NCBI GenBank assembly: GCA_002050275.1
Contig: MWTB01000002.1
Coordinates: forward strand, 103,176-167,175
DNA: 64,000 bases
Source: Anaerolineae bacterium UTCFX1
Lineage (GTDB): Bacteria > Chloroflexota > Anaerolineae > Anaerolineales > Villigracilaceae
Direction of reading: 5' to 3'
Shown here: positions 50,422 to 59,446 of the stretch, in pieces
Position numbering within the stretch: position 1 is the first letter of the stretch
Layout of the letters: each line of letters begins with the position of its first letter
The notes under the pieces: generated by a model
Database searches by the model: none
What the model saw: the letters and a program-made list of their open reading frames with translations, nothing else
What the model was told of the DNA's origin: nothing
Translations under genes and position numbers: made by a program

Positions 50422-51198
50422 ATGTCCTCAATTACACTCAATTCTCCCAAACAATCAAAGCAAACCATCTTTCACTGGATTGCTACACACGGATTTGAAA
50501 CCTTTCTAATCGTATATGGAATGTGGGTGTTTCTGCCATACTTTGCACCCATCTTCATGCATCTCGGTTGGACTGGTGCGGGGAAAACAATCTACTTTAT
50601 ATATTCCTTCTTCTGCCACCAACTTCCCGAACGCTCCTTCTTTTGGTTTGGCGAAAAAAGCATGTATTCGTTAAGTGAAATCCAGAATGCGTGGCAAAAC
50701 ACCATAAATCCCATGATTCTTCGCCAGTTCATTGGAAATGAAACAATGGGGTGGAAAATCGCCTGGTCGGATCGCATGATTTCCTTCTATACGAGTGTAT
50801 GGTTCTTCGCTGTCCTTTGGTATCCATTTCGACGCAAGATCAGACCTCTATCTTGGTGGGGATTCATTCTCCTTCTTCTTCCTATCGCTCTGGATGGCGG
50901 TACGCACATGCTTAGCGATTTTGCTGGTATTGGTCAGGGATTCCGTTATACTAATCAATGGCTGGCGGTCTTGACGAACAATGCTCTTCCTGCGACGTTT
51001 TACGCAGGCGATGCACTCGGATCGTTTAACTCCATCATGCGCTTCATCACTGGACTTTTGGCTGGTCTTGCCATAACATGGCTGGTCTTCCCTTATATTT
51101 ATCAGACACAAACACATAATCAGCAATTAGACGAGAGAAATTATGCCCAAGTCATCGAGCAAATCAAAAAACAAGATCCGAATCCTTCTGGCAGATGA
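50422..51198 (+). CDS. DUF2085 family membrane protein
   Basis: This protein of 258 residues has about five membrane helices. The FCHQLPERSFFWFG motif (about 63-76), LDGGTHM and the W-F-P tail identify the DUF2085 family, small integral membrane proteins with a conserved Cys-His-Gln. Its function is unknown; the family is common in Chloroflexota and Cyanobacteria. The 3' end overlaps the response regulator gene by 56 nt, so the genes are coupled. Confidence 0.82.
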   Translation: MSSITLNSPKQSKQTIFHWIATHGFETFLIVYGMWVFLPYFAPIFMHLGWTGAGKTIYFIYSFFCHQLPERSFFWFGEKSMYSLSEIQNAWQNTINPMILRQFIGNETMGWKIAWSDRMISFYTSVWFFAVLWYPFRRKIRPLSWWGFILLLLPIALDGGTHMLSDFAGIGQGFRYTNQWLAVLTNNALPATFYAGDALGSFNSIMRFITGLLAGLAITWLVFPYIYQTQTHNQQLDERNYAQVIEQIKKQDPNPSGR

Positions 51199-51829
51199 TC
51201 ACAACATCGTCCGCAGTGGGATCAGGCAGCTGCTTGAAAGCGCGGACGATCTCAAGGTCATAGCCGAAGCGGGAGATGGCGAAGAGGCGCAGGCACTCAT
51301 CGAACAGCATAAACCTGATGTCGCTGTATTGGATATCCAAATGCCAAAAGCCAGCGGCATCGAAGTCACGCGTTGGGTACGATCCCATTTGCCAGAAATA
51401 GGAGTCTTGATCCTGACTGCTTATGATGATGACCCTTACGTGATGGCAGTCTTACAGGCGGGTGCAAATGGATATGTGCTCAAGACGGGTCAGCCAGATG
51501 AATTAATCCAGGCAGTGCGTGACGTATATGAAGGCAAGTCAGCACTTGATCCGACCATCACACGCAAGTTGATGTCCAACATCTTCCAAAAGCCTGAGAA
51601 GTCAGTTGAATCACTCACTGAGCGCGAGTTGGATGTGTTGCGTCTCACGGCAAAAGGATTTACGAACAAAGCCATCGGCATGCAATTGAGTATTAGTGAT
51701 CGTACCGTGCAGGGACATCTCGCGCACATCTTCGCCAAGTTGCAAGCCAACAGCCGTACCGAAGCCGTGATGCGCGCCGTCGCATTGGGCTGGATACCAC
51801 AAAGCACGGGTAAAATTTCAGAAGAATGA
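51143..51829 (+). CDS. NarL/FixJ-family response regulator
   Basis: This protein of 228 residues has a receiver domain (about 10-130) with the acidic pair in LLADDHNIVR, phosphoacceptor Asp in VAVLDIQMPKASG and Lys in YVLKTGQPDEL. A LuxR-type HTH (about 155-215: LTERELDVLRLTAKGFTNK, RTVQGHLAHIFAKL) follows. It overlaps the DUF2085 gene by 56 nt and the kinase gene by 4 nt (ATGA). With the following HisKA_3 kinase it makes a two-component system, probably controlling the copper and electron-transfer genes around it. Confidence 0.93.
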   Translation: MPKSSSKSKNKIRILLADDHNIVRSGIRQLLESADDLKVIAEAGDGEEAQALIEQHKPDVAVLDIQMPKASGIEVTRWVRSHLPEIGVLILTAYDDDPYVMAVLQAGANGYVLKTGQPDELIQAVRDVYEGKSALDPTITRKLMSNIFQKPEKSVESLTERELDVLRLTAKGFTNKAIGMQLSISDRTVQGHLAHIFAKLQANSRTEAVMRAVALGWIPQSTGKISEE

Positions 51830-53538
51830 CGAAGACCCATCGCACATTACTACCCAAGTGGCGCGGTTTTACAACCCAGTTGGTTGTGCTTACCATCCTG
51901 CCGCTCACGCTGCTCCTGCTTGCCATCGCGCTCGGCAGTGTCTATATGCATCAACAGGATATGCGCGCACTGGTTGGTGAACGTGATGAACGTGCGGTAC
52001 AAGCAGCGGCTGCAGCGCTCGAATCTGAACTTCATCATCGTGGCACCACCATCGCCAGCCTCGCACTTTTTATCAACTCGGAGACAGATATTTCATCGGA
52101 AAGTCTTATCATTGCGGATGAAGATTTGATGATCGACTTCGATGGGGGATTGGCATATTTTGACGATGCAGGAAATCTTCTCGCCACTACGAGTCAAAAT
52201 GGACCCTGGAACTGGCTCGAACAAAATGAGCAGACCCTAACTCTGGCAACTTCAACTGATCCTGAACCAGTTTTTTCTACTCCCATTCGTGACCCAAACT
52301 CAGATCGTATTTTTATTGTGGTCTCGGTTTATTCATCTCATGGCACGGTTCTGGCTGGAGCGTTTTCTCCTGAAGCTCTTGCAGGTGAAACCCTTGCCCC
52401 TTCCTATCCCGCGGACAGTCATGCTACTATTTTCCTGTTGGACTCATCAGGTTATCCACTGTATGTAAGTGGTGCTCACTCCTCCACAAACTCAACCCCC
52501 GACCAAACAACTATATCCAAAGCCTTAGACAGCGAAAGCGGAATTGCCTATATCACAAGAGCTGGCGCTGAACATGTCCTCACTTACAGCCCCATTCCGA
52601 TCACAGGCTGGGTGTTGCTATCTGATGAAGCATGGGAAACCGTTGGAACCCCCTCGCTGCAATTGACACAAGTCGCGCCGTTAGTCCTTGTTCCTGCTTT
52701 CCTACTGGCATTGATCGCATTATGGTTCAGCGCGAGAAGGATCATCCAACCGTTACAAAAATTGGAATCCAAAGCTGCCGCACTTGCTTGGGGAGATTTT
52801 GAAGGCATCAAGGAACCTGTCGGTGGCATCTCCGAGATCAACCAACTGCAAAATGAATTGCAGGAAATGGCACGCAAGGTGCGGTCTGCGCAAGAGGGTT
52901 TACGGGATTATATTGGTGCAATTACATCCGCACAGGAAGAAGAACGACATCGATTGGCGCGTGAACTGCATGATGACACGATCCAGGCAGTCATCGCTCT
53001 CAAGCAGCGCGTGCAATTAGTCAAGAAGACAGTCAAAGATAAGAAGACTCACCAGTCGCTTGAAGAATTGGAGTCGTTATCTGAGCAGACCATCGAAAAT
53101 CTACGCCGTCTGACTCGTGCACTTCGTCCGATCTATCTGGAAGACTTGGGCTTGGTCACGGCGCTCGAAATGCTTGTCCGCGAAACAAGCGACAAGAAGT
53201 CCATATCTGTGAGTTTCCAAAAGAGCGGTCGGGAACGGCGACTGACGGGTGAAATTGAACTGGTTCTTTACCGCATTGCCCAAGAAGCACTGAATAATGT
53301 CATTCGCCACGCAAAGGCAAGCAATGCTACGCTTCATATTAATTATGAAGACAAGGAAGTTCAACTCGAAATAAGCGACAATGGCATTGGTTTCCAAATC
53401 CCCAACAGCCCCACAGATTTTGCACCCAGCGGACATTTTGGCTTGCTAGGCATGCATGAGCGTGCAGAGTTGATCGGGGCACGGCTCAAGATTGAATCCG
53501 CTTTGGGAGGAGGAACCAAACTAATTGTCAGGTTGTGA
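51826..53538 (+). CDS. NarX-type sensor histidine kinase
   Basis: This kinase of 570 residues has a first membrane helix (about 17-42), a large extracytoplasmic Cache-like sensor (about 45-280), a second helix (about 285-308), HAMP (about 308-362), and the HisKA_3 dimerisation domain. Phospho-His is in RHRLARELHDDTIQAVIALK (about 380). The C-terminal HATPase has N-box EALNNVIRHAKAS and ISDNGIGF and GLLGMHERAELIGA motifs. The sensor domain suggests an extracytoplasmic ligand; its nature is not evident. Start ATG 51826 overlaps the regulator stop. Confidence 0.92.
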   Translation: MTKTHRTLLPKWRGFTTQLVVLTILPLTLLLLAIALGSVYMHQQDMRALVGERDERAVQAAAAALESELHHRGTTIASLALFINSETDISSESLIIADEDLMIDFDGGLAYFDDAGNLLATTSQNGPWNWLEQNEQTLTLATSTDPEPVFSTPIRDPNSDRIFIVVSVYSSHGTVLAGAFSPEALAGETLAPSYPADSHATIFLLDSSGYPLYVSGAHSSTNSTPDQTTISKALDSESGIAYITRAGAEHVLTYSPIPITGWVLLSDEAWETVGTPSLQLTQVAPLVLVPAFLLALIALWFSARRIIQPLQKLESKAAALAWGDFEGIKEPVGGISEINQLQNELQEMARKVRSAQEGLRDYIGAITSAQEEERHRLARELHDDTIQAVIALKQRVQLVKKTVKDKKTHQSLEELESLSEQTIENLRRLTRALRPIYLEDLGLVTALEMLVRETSDKKSISVSFQKSGRERRLTGEIELVLYRIAQEALNNVIRHAKASNATLHINYEDKEVQLEISDNGIGFQIPNSPTDFAPSGHFGLLGMHERAELIGARLKIESALGGGTKLIVRL

Positions 53539-53630
53539 TGCGATGAAATTCATAAGCCATTTTGCCTATTTCTTATCCCGTCATCCTGCGCTCTTGTTGT
53601 GACGCGATTTTGCTTATCATCCGTCTGTAA

Positions 53631-53722
53631 AGACCTGGCAGGCCTTATTAGTGTGTAAGCGATTAGGAAGATATGAGGCTATCAATCTCAATAACTGGCT
53701 TTAACTAAGGCTTGTCAGGTCT
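53631..53722. repeat. Dispersed inverted repeat upstream of ccdA
   Basis: AGACCTGGCAGGCCTT (53631-53646) is inverted with two changes as AAGGCTTGTCAGGTCT (53707-53722). The AGACCTG-CAGGTCT type is a widespread palindromic repeat. It covers the region where the ccdA promoter should be. Confidence 0.6.
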
Positions 53723-53734
53723 CAAAGGATTGAT

Positions 53735-54499
53735 ATGACTACAGAAACAACATCTCCATTGGTTTCTTCAAATGACCGAATGAATATATTTATTCACGCA
53801 TTATTATTTGTGATAGGTTTCTCGCTGGTGTTCATTGTAGGTTGGGGCGGATCAGTGACCTTGCTGGGAAGGATGTTTGGAACTTACAAACAATTTATCG
53901 CACAGGTTGGCGGAATAGTTGTCATCATATTTGGGTTGGCAACGCTGGATGTGATTCGCATTCCCTGGTTCTATGCGGACACACGTGCCCAGTACTCGGG
54001 TCAACGCGGAACATATGGCGGTTCGGCGTTGATGGGCATCTTTTTCGCCGCTGGCTGGAGTCCATGCATCGGCGCAACGCTCGGCGCGATATTGACAATG
54101 GGACTCAGTCAGCAAACGGTTGGACAGGCAATGTGGCTGGCATCGGGATATTCGCTTGGGCTGGGGATCCCATTTCTGGTGATGGCTCTGGGACTTGAAC
54201 GTGCATCAGGTTGGATCAAACGCATGCGACCGTATCAGAAATATTTCAAACTTGCTAGCGGATTGTTTATCATTGCGATCGGTGTTTTGTTGCTGACAAA
54301 TACCATGAGCCTGATCGCGATCTGGGCTTTCAAGAATGGATATTTCATTGAGTCATTCGCCAATTATGCCGCGGCGCCGACGTATATCACGGCGATCATT
54401 GCAGGGTTGTTATCATTCATCTCGCCGTGTGTGCTGCCTTTGGTACCTGCTTATCTTAGCTATCTCAGCGGGCATACATTGAGAGCTTCTTCTTCGTGA
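53735..54499 (+). CDS. ccdA: CcdA-type thiol-transport protein with permuted halves
   Basis: This protein of 254 residues has about six membrane helices. It carries both CcdA Cys motifs but in swapped order: the second-half motif FFAAGWSPCIGATLGAIL comes first (Cys 111), and the first-half motif LLSFISPCVLPLVPAYLSYLSG is at the C terminus (Cys 232). CcdA moves electrons from thioredoxin across the membrane to reduce thiols outside, for cytochrome c or copper-site assembly. Its neighbours, a rhodanese lipoprotein and copper proteins, fit. Circular permutation is seen; function is inferred from the family. Confidence 0.82.
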   Translation: MTTETTSPLVSSNDRMNIFIHALLFVIGFSLVFIVGWGGSVTLLGRMFGTYKQFIAQVGGIVVIIFGLATLDVIRIPWFYADTRAQYSGQRGTYGGSALMGIFFAAGWSPCIGATLGAILTMGLSQQTVGQAMWLASGYSLGLGIPFLVMALGLERASGWIKRMRPYQKYFKLASGLFIIAIGVLLLTNTMSLIAIWAFKNGYFIESFANYAAAPTYITAIIAGLLSFISPCVLPLVPAYLSYLSGHTLRASSS

Positions 54500-54506
54500 G
54501 GTGTAA

Positions 54507-54929
54507 ATGAGAAAATTTGTTTTTACTGTGTTCCTTTCGGTTCTGTTTCTTTCTGCCTGTCAAAGTAAGGCGATTGATCTGTCAGGAGAAAAAATTGATG
54601 TGAACGGTGGTTCATACAGCAACATCGATTCACAACAACTGAACACGATGTTCAAGGATAAGGATTTTGTTTTAGTGAATGTCCATATCCCATTTGCAGG
54701 CAATATCCCGAACACGGACATCTCCATTCCGTATGACCAGATTACTGAGTCGCAATATCTATCACAATTGCCGACTGATAAGAATGCAAAAATCGTTCTT
54801 TATTGCCGCAGCGGACGCATGAGCCAGATCGCGGCAGAAGAACTTGTGTCATTAGGATACACCAACGTTTGGAATCTCAAGGACGGTATGGTAGATTGGG
54901 AACAGGCTGGATATTCTCTCGAGAAATAA
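54507..54929 (+). CDS. Rhodanese-like lipoprotein
   Basis: This protein of 140 residues has a lipoprotein signal ([10 protein letters not shown]) and a rhodanese domain (about 42-138) with active-site loop LYCRSGRMS (Cys about 102). It would transfer sulfur or act in thiol redox outside the membrane. The gene follows ccdA by 7 nt and so is co-transcribed. CcdA could keep its Cys reduced; that link is inferred. Confidence 0.87.
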   Translation: MRKFVFTVFLSVLFLSACQSKAIDLSGEKIDVNGGSYSNIDSQQLNTMFKDKDFVLVNVHIPFAGNIPNTDISIPYDQITESQYLSQLPTDKNAKIVLYCRSGRMSQIAAEELVSLGYTNVWNLKDGMVDWEQAGYSLEK

Positions 54930-55002
54930 AGTAATACGGCTTCACTGAGAACAGTCTATAACAAGGATAATGGTCAATTCAGGACAAGAAAGGAAAATAA
55001 CA

Positions 55003-55182
55003 ATGACCGATACTGTACACGATCCTGTTTGCCACATGGATATTGATCCCACCACTGCTGCGGGCATATCCGAATATAAGGGGCAGACTTATTACTTCTG
55101 TTCGCCTGGATGCAAAGCTTCTTTCGATAAAGAGCCTGAGAAGTATTTGGGTAAGGTAGATGAGCAGGAGCATCACCACTAA
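55003..55182 (+). CDS. YHS-domain protein
   Basis: This protein of 59 residues is a single YHS domain: DPVCHMDIDPTTAAG (about 6-20), then YYFCSPGCKASFDKEPEKY (about 31-49). The tail is His-rich (EQEHHH). AAGGAAAA precedes ATG 55003, which is preferred over in-frame ATG 54970. YHS domains with CxM and FCxxxC bind heavy metals such as copper and are found beside P-type ATPases, as here. Confidence 0.88.
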   Translation: MTDTVHDPVCHMDIDPTTAAGISEYKGQTYYFCSPGCKASFDKEPEKYLGKVDEQEHHH

Positions 55183-55293
55183 GTCCTTTATGTTTACTGT
55201 CTCAACGAATCTCCTTCAATAACTCTTTATCATGCCTTTACAGATCCTTTATATACATCTGATACATTTGGATCATCAAGAAAGGATAAAAAA

Positions 55294-55653
55294 ATGAAAA
55301 AAGTTAATTGGTGGATAGTAGGAGTTGCTTTCATCCTTGTCGTCACCCTGCTCTTCGGAGGCGGCATGATGAGTGGATGGGGCTATCGCGGCTATGGCAT
55401 GATGGGCGGCTACGGCGGACACATGAGTTGGGGCTACTCTCCCTTTGGCTGGCTCGGAATGGGTGTCGGTATGCTCTTCATGTGGCTCATTCCCATTGGT
55501 ATCCTTGCTCTTGTCGTTTATGGCATAACTGCACTCGCACGAAATTCGGGCAACAACACATCCACCACTTCCCAGTCTCCCTGCCCTAATTGCGGCAAAG
55601 GCACACAAGCTGATTGGCAAACTTGTCCTTACTGCGGCACATCGCTAAAGTAA
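55294..55653 (+). CDS. Small membrane protein with C-terminal zinc ribbon
   Basis: This protein of 119 residues has an N-terminal helix (about 6-25), a Gly/Met/Tyr-rich loop (MMSGWGYRGYGMMGGYGG), a second helix (about 54-82) and a C-terminal zinc ribbon (CPNCG, CPYCGTSLK). SHOCT-like small proteins of this type often lie in metal or heavy-metal operons. AAGGATAAAAAA precedes ATG. Function unknown. Confidence 0.72.
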   Translation: MKKVNWWIVGVAFILVVTLLFGGGMMSGWGYRGYGMMGGYGGHMSWGYSPFGWLGMGVGMLFMWLIPIGILALVVYGITALARNSGNNTSTTSQSPCPNCGKGTQADWQTCPYCGTSLK

Positions 55654-55683
55654 TTCAAATCGCTTATATAATAACTGAACTGT

Positions 55684-55713
55684 AAATAGCCTGTCGAAAA
55701 GATAGGCTATTTT
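55684..55713. terminator. Hairpin terminator
   Basis: AAATAGCCT (55684-55692) pairs with AGGCTATTT (55704-55712), followed by T-rich DNA. It ends the transcript before copB. Confidence 0.75.
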
Positions 55714-55795
55714 GCTTATATAGACACCGGTAAGAGCGCACTATTCACAAAACGACCATTACACTAGAATGATGTTTAGTGGAAAGGAGCTTTAC

Positions 55796-58009
55796 ATGTC
55801 TGAATCACAACACAAACACGATGAGCATGTTTCTCATAAGAAGAATAACGAAATGCAATCGCACACAATGGATCACTCCATGCACAAGGAACATATGGGG
55901 CACAATGCACCCGACAATTCCATGCACGAAATGCATATGGATCACACGCAACATAAAAAGGAGATGGCTTCTAACGAGCATATGGATCATGCCAGTCATG
56001 CAGGACATGACGAACATGCAGGTCACGGAACTGACCATACAGGACATGAGCAGATGTTCCGTACCCGCTTCTGGGGGAGTTTGCTGCTTAGCATCCCTGT
56101 GTTGGTCTTCAGCTCTACGCTTCAGAATTGGTTGGGATTCAGCATTCCAGAGTTTACAGGTAGTAGCTGGATTCCATTCATCTTCTCACTTGTCATCTTT
56201 GCCTACGGCGGGATTCCCTTTATCAACATGGCAAAACCCGAAGTCCGTAATCGCGAACCAGGGATGATGACTCTTATCTCGCTGGCAATCTCCGTGGCGT
56301 TGATCTACAGTGTTGCGGCGCAGCTTTTCGGATTGGGTGAAGGCTTCTTCTGGGAACTGGTCACACTGATCGACATCATGCTGCTCGGTCACTGGTTGGA
56401 GATGCGCAGCGTGCGTCAGGCATCGGGTGCGTTGAACGAGCTTGCCAAACTAATGCCTGATGAAGCTGAGCTTGTCACTTCGGATGGAAATACAAAAAAG
56501 GTTTCGGTGGAGGAACTCAAGAACGATGACGTTGTCCTTGTCCGTCCAGGTGCGAGCGTCCCTGCGGATGGACAGGTTGTGGATGGCGAGTCGAGTGTCA
56601 ATGAGTCGATGATCACGGGTGAGTCAAAGCCTGTGGATAAGGGAGTCGATTCGAAGGTCATAGCAGGAACGATCAATGGGGATGGCAGCCTGCGTGTGCG
56701 CGTTACAGCCACAGGCGATCAAACGGCGTTGGCAGGCATCATGCGTTTGGTAGATCAGGCACAGAAGTCGAAATCCAAAACGCAGTTACTTGCCGATCAG
56801 GCGGCAGGCTGGTTGTTCTATGTCGCATTATCCGTCGCGGCAGTTACTGCCATTGCATGGATCATCGCGGTCGGCTTCAACATAGATGTGTTGAAACGCG
56901 TGGTTACAGTCCTCGTGATTGCCTGTCCGCACGCGTTGGGCTTGGCTGTTCCGCTGGTTGTTGCCATCACCACCTCGATGGGTGCGCGCAATGGCATTCT
57001 CGTCCGCGATCGATTGGCACTTGAAGCCGCTCGCAACATCAATGTTGTTGTCTTCGACAAGACGGGCACGTTGACGGAAGGCAAATTCGGCGTGGTTGGA
57101 ATCGCTACAACAAAAGATTGGGATGAGAACAGTGCGCTCGCGCTGACATCGGCAATCGAAGGTGACTCGGAACACTTGATCGCGCGTGCCATTCGAGAAG
57201 CTTCAAACGACCGAAAAGTTGATCTGCCTTCGATCAGCAATTTCTCCGCGATAAAAGGGCGCGGTGTACAAGCGACATACGATGGCAAATCCGTGTATGT
57301 GGGCGGACCGCGACTTTTAGAGATTCTAAACGTTTTGCCATCAGAAAACCTGATGAGTTTCGCGGACGAAGCTGGAAAGAAATCTCAATCGGTGGTGTAT
57401 CTCGTTGCTGACAATGAAGTGGTCGCGGCCTTTGCTGTGGCAGATAAGATCCGTTCGGAAAGCAAACAAGCCGTGAAGCGACTGCACGATATGGGCGTGG
57501 AAGTCGCCATGTTGACCGGTGACAGTCGTCCTGTGGCTGAGGCGGTCGCATCCGAGTTGGGCATCGATCATGTCTTCGCCGAAGTCCTGCCTGAACACAA
57601 GGATCTGAGGATTTCGGAACTACAAAAACAAGGGAAACAGGTGGCTATGGTCGGCGATGGTGTCAACGATGCGCCTGCGCTCACGCGCGCCGATGTAGGC
57701 ATCGCCATCGGCGGCGGCACGGATGTAGCAATCGAATCGGCAGGCTTGATCCTGGTGAAAAGCAATCCATTGGATGTAGTGAAGATTATTGCTTTGAGTC
57801 GCGCCAGCTATAACAAGATGATCCAAAACCTATGGTGGGCAGCAGGATATAACATCATTGCTCTTCCGCTGGCAGCAGGCATTCTGGCACCGTGGGACAT
57901 TCTGCTCTCGCCTGCATTCGGTGCTGTGTTGATGTCGCTCAGCACGATTGTCGTTGCCATAAATGCACAGTTACTACGCAGGACATCCCTGTCCTTCGTA
58001 ACCCAGTGA
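55796..58009 (+). CDS. copB: CopB-type copper-exporting P-type ATPase
   Basis: This P1B ATPase of 737 residues exports copper from the cytoplasm. The N terminus (about 1-85) is very rich in His and Met ([29 protein letters not shown]), typical of CopB. Transmembrane motif CPH ([14 protein letters not shown], about 375) replaces CPC, the P1B-3 signature. The phosphorylation loop DKTGTLTEG (Asp about 422), TGES in the actuator, and [12 protein letters not shown] are present. ATG 55796 is used because AAAGGAG lies 8 nt upstream. It sits with YHS proteins and small membrane proteins. Confidence 0.93.
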   Translation: MSESQHKHDEHVSHKKNNEMQSHTMDHSMHKEHMGHNAPDNSMHEMHMDHTQHKKEMASNEHMDHASHAGHDEHAGHGTDHTGHEQMFRTRFWGSLLLSIPVLVFSSTLQNWLGFSIPEFTGSSWIPFIFSLVIFAYGGIPFINMAKPEVRNREPGMMTLISLAISVALIYSVAAQLFGLGEGFFWELVTLIDIMLLGHWLEMRSVRQASGALNELAKLMPDEAELVTSDGNTKKVSVEELKNDDVVLVRPGASVPADGQVVDGESSVNESMITGESKPVDKGVDSKVIAGTINGDGSLRVRVTATGDQTALAGIMRLVDQAQKSKSKTQLLADQAAGWLFYVALSVAAVTAIAWIIAVGFNIDVLKRVVTVLVIACPHALGLAVPLVVAITTSMGARNGILVRDRLALEAARNINVVVFDKTGTLTEGKFGVVGIATTKDWDENSALALTSAIEGDSEHLIARAIREASNDRKVDLPSISNFSAIKGRGVQATYDGKSVYVGGPRLLEILNVLPSENLMSFADEAGKKSQSVVYLVADNEVVAAFAVADKIRSESKQAVKRLHDMGVEVAMLTGDSRPVAEAVASELGIDHVFAEVLPEHKDLRISELQKQGKQVAMVGDGVNDAPALTRADVGIAIGGGTDVAIESAGLILVKSNPLDVVKIIALSRASYNKMIQNLWWAAGYNIIALPLAAGILAPWDILLSPAFGAVLMSLSTIVVAINAQLLRRTSLSFVTQ

Positions 58010-58020
58010 AAGGAGAAACG

Positions 58021-58221
58021 ATGGACAAATCCTGGTGGCATCCACTTCGTTATTTGTCGGCATTCCTGATCGGTGTTATTTTGTTTTGGATGATTGGAAG
58101 GGATTTGTTTGATTTCATATCAATGCCGATTTTCATGGCAGGTTTGATCGGTGTTGCGGTGGCTGTATTAGCTTTCGCTGCATGGACCATCTACTACAAT
58201 TCACATCACAAGGAAAACTGA
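58021..58221 (+). CDS. Small membrane protein
   Basis: This protein of 66 residues has two helices (about 8-28 and about 34-56) and ends NSHHKEN. AAAGGAG at 58010-58016 precedes ATG 58021, 11 nt after copB. It is likely a small partner or subunit of the copper export system; no family is recognised. Confidence 0.65.
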   Translation: MDKSWWHPLRYLSAFLIGVILFWMIGRDLFDFISMPIFMAGLIGVAVAVLAFAAWTIYYNSHHKEN

Positions 58222-58224
58222 ACG

Positions 58225-58425
58225 TTGAGCGAAGCAACCGCGACTTCATTGCCTGAATACAGGACTGCCTGTGGGGGGACCATTAAAGACCCGACGAAGT
58301 ATCCCAGCGCGGACTATCAAGGCGAGAGCATCTATTTCTGTACCCACGCCTGCCTGCGAGTATTTAAAGAAGACCCCGACGCTTTTATGACAGGCGATGT
58401 GGAGCACCCCACAGAAGAAGATTAA
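58225..58425 (+). CDS. YHS-domain protein, second copy
   Basis: This protein of 66 residues (TTG start 58225, AAGGAAAA upstream) has a YHS-like pattern: YRTACGGTIKDPTKYPS (about 12-28) and IYFCTHACLRVFKEDPDAF (about 36-54). It differs from the first YHS protein by losing the CxM of DPVCxM. It probably binds metal in the cytoplasm. It closes the copB transcript. Confidence 0.75.
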   Translation: MSEATATSLPEYRTACGGTIKDPTKYPSADYQGESIYFCTHACLRVFKEDPDAFMTGDVEHPTEED

Positions 58426-58547
58426 AGTCAAAACCTCAGGGGATATTCATCATAAGCCATTTGGCGTATATGGTTTTCCGCCATACTGCGCTGGAGAACG
58501 CAAACTTGTCAGACTACTATTGAGCCATCTTAATTTGGAGACTCAAT

Positions 58548-58991
58548 ATGTTGTCAGCAACACGCAAACTCTTCGTCTTTTCCATCATCGTAGTTTTACT
58601 GTCGACAGCAATTTCGTCCTGCTCTGCTCAATACGAATCCATCGATCTGCACATGATGTCAATGGATCAAATGCCTGCGGAGGTGCAGTCTTCGCCTATG
58701 ACAGTGCAAGCTGCTTACCAATTTGCTGCGGCGAATCCAGATGTGATGAAAAACATTCCTTGTTATTGTGGATGTGGAAACATTGGACACACATCCAACT
58801 ACGATTGCTACGTGTCAAATGTCGATGCTAACAGCACCATTACCTTCGACAACCACGCCCTCGGTTGCTCCATCTGTGTGGACATCACCCAGGATGTGAT
58901 GCGCATGTTGAAGGATGGCAAAAGTCCGCAGGATGCCAGAACATATATAGACGCGACCTATTCCAAGTACGGACCGTCTAACATACCCTAA
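58548..58991 (+). CDS. PCYCGC-motif secreted protein
   Basis: This protein of 147 residues has a signal peptide (about 1-25, with a possible lipobox ISSCSA) and a domain with PCYCGCGNIGHTSNYDC (about 67-83) and LGCSICVDITQDV (about 105-117). This is the PCYCGC family, known near heavy-metal and cytochrome genes in Gram-positives. The many Cys suggest metal or disulfide chemistry. The next gene starts 4 nt after its stop. Confidence 0.85.
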   Translation: MLSATRKLFVFSIIVVLLSTAISSCSAQYESIDLHMMSMDQMPAEVQSSPMTVQAAYQFAAANPDVMKNIPCYCGCGNIGHTSNYDCYVSNVDANSTITFDNHALGCSICVDITQDVMRMLKDGKSPQDARTYIDATYSKYGPSNIP

Positions 58992-58995
58992 CCTC

Positions 58996-59439
58996 ATGAG
59001 CCCGCGCTTCCTTCTTCTTCTCTTTGTGATGGCGGGACTGGTAGTGGCTTTCGCGCCTTTGCCAGTCCAGTCTGTCACGCCTCAAGAGCGGACCATTGAT
59101 ATTGACGCGCGACAATATACCTATTCTCCTTCTGAGCTTCAAGTCAACAAAGGTGACACGGTGACCATCAAACTCATCAGCACTGATGTTGTGCATGGAC
59201 TCTATGTGGATGGCTACGATGTTTCTATCGAAGCCAACCCAGGGCAAACCGCAACCCTGACCTTCACCGCGGATAAGGCAGGCTCCTTCCGCTTTCGATG
59301 TAACGTCACCTGCGGAGCGATGCATCCGTTCATGATCGGGAAACTGACTGTTGGTACAAATAACTGGTTGTATCGTTCCATCGGTCTTGCAACCCTGGCG
59401 ATATTTGGAACTGTTATCTCCATAAAACAAAAAGCATAA
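58996..59439 (+). CDS. CuA-site cupredoxin with C-terminal membrane anchor
   Basis: This protein of 147 residues has a signal sequence (about 1-27), a cupredoxin domain (about 33-118) and a C-terminal helix (about 123-143). CuA ligands are all visible: His67 in DVVHGLYV, then C102-x3-C106-x3-H110-x2-M113 in CNVTCGAMHPFM. This is the binuclear copper site of cytochrome oxidase subunit II and nitrous oxide reductase. No catalytic subunit is in the window. The protein likely passes electrons outside the membrane. Confidence 0.85.
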   Translation: MSPRFLLLLFVMAGLVVAFAPLPVQSVTPQERTIDIDARQYTYSPSELQVNKGDTVTIKLISTDVVHGLYVDGYDVSIEANPGQTATLTFTADKAGSFRFRCNVTCGAMHPFMIGKLTVGTNNWLYRSIGLATLAIFGTVISIKQKA

Positions 59440-59446
59440 TTCCATC

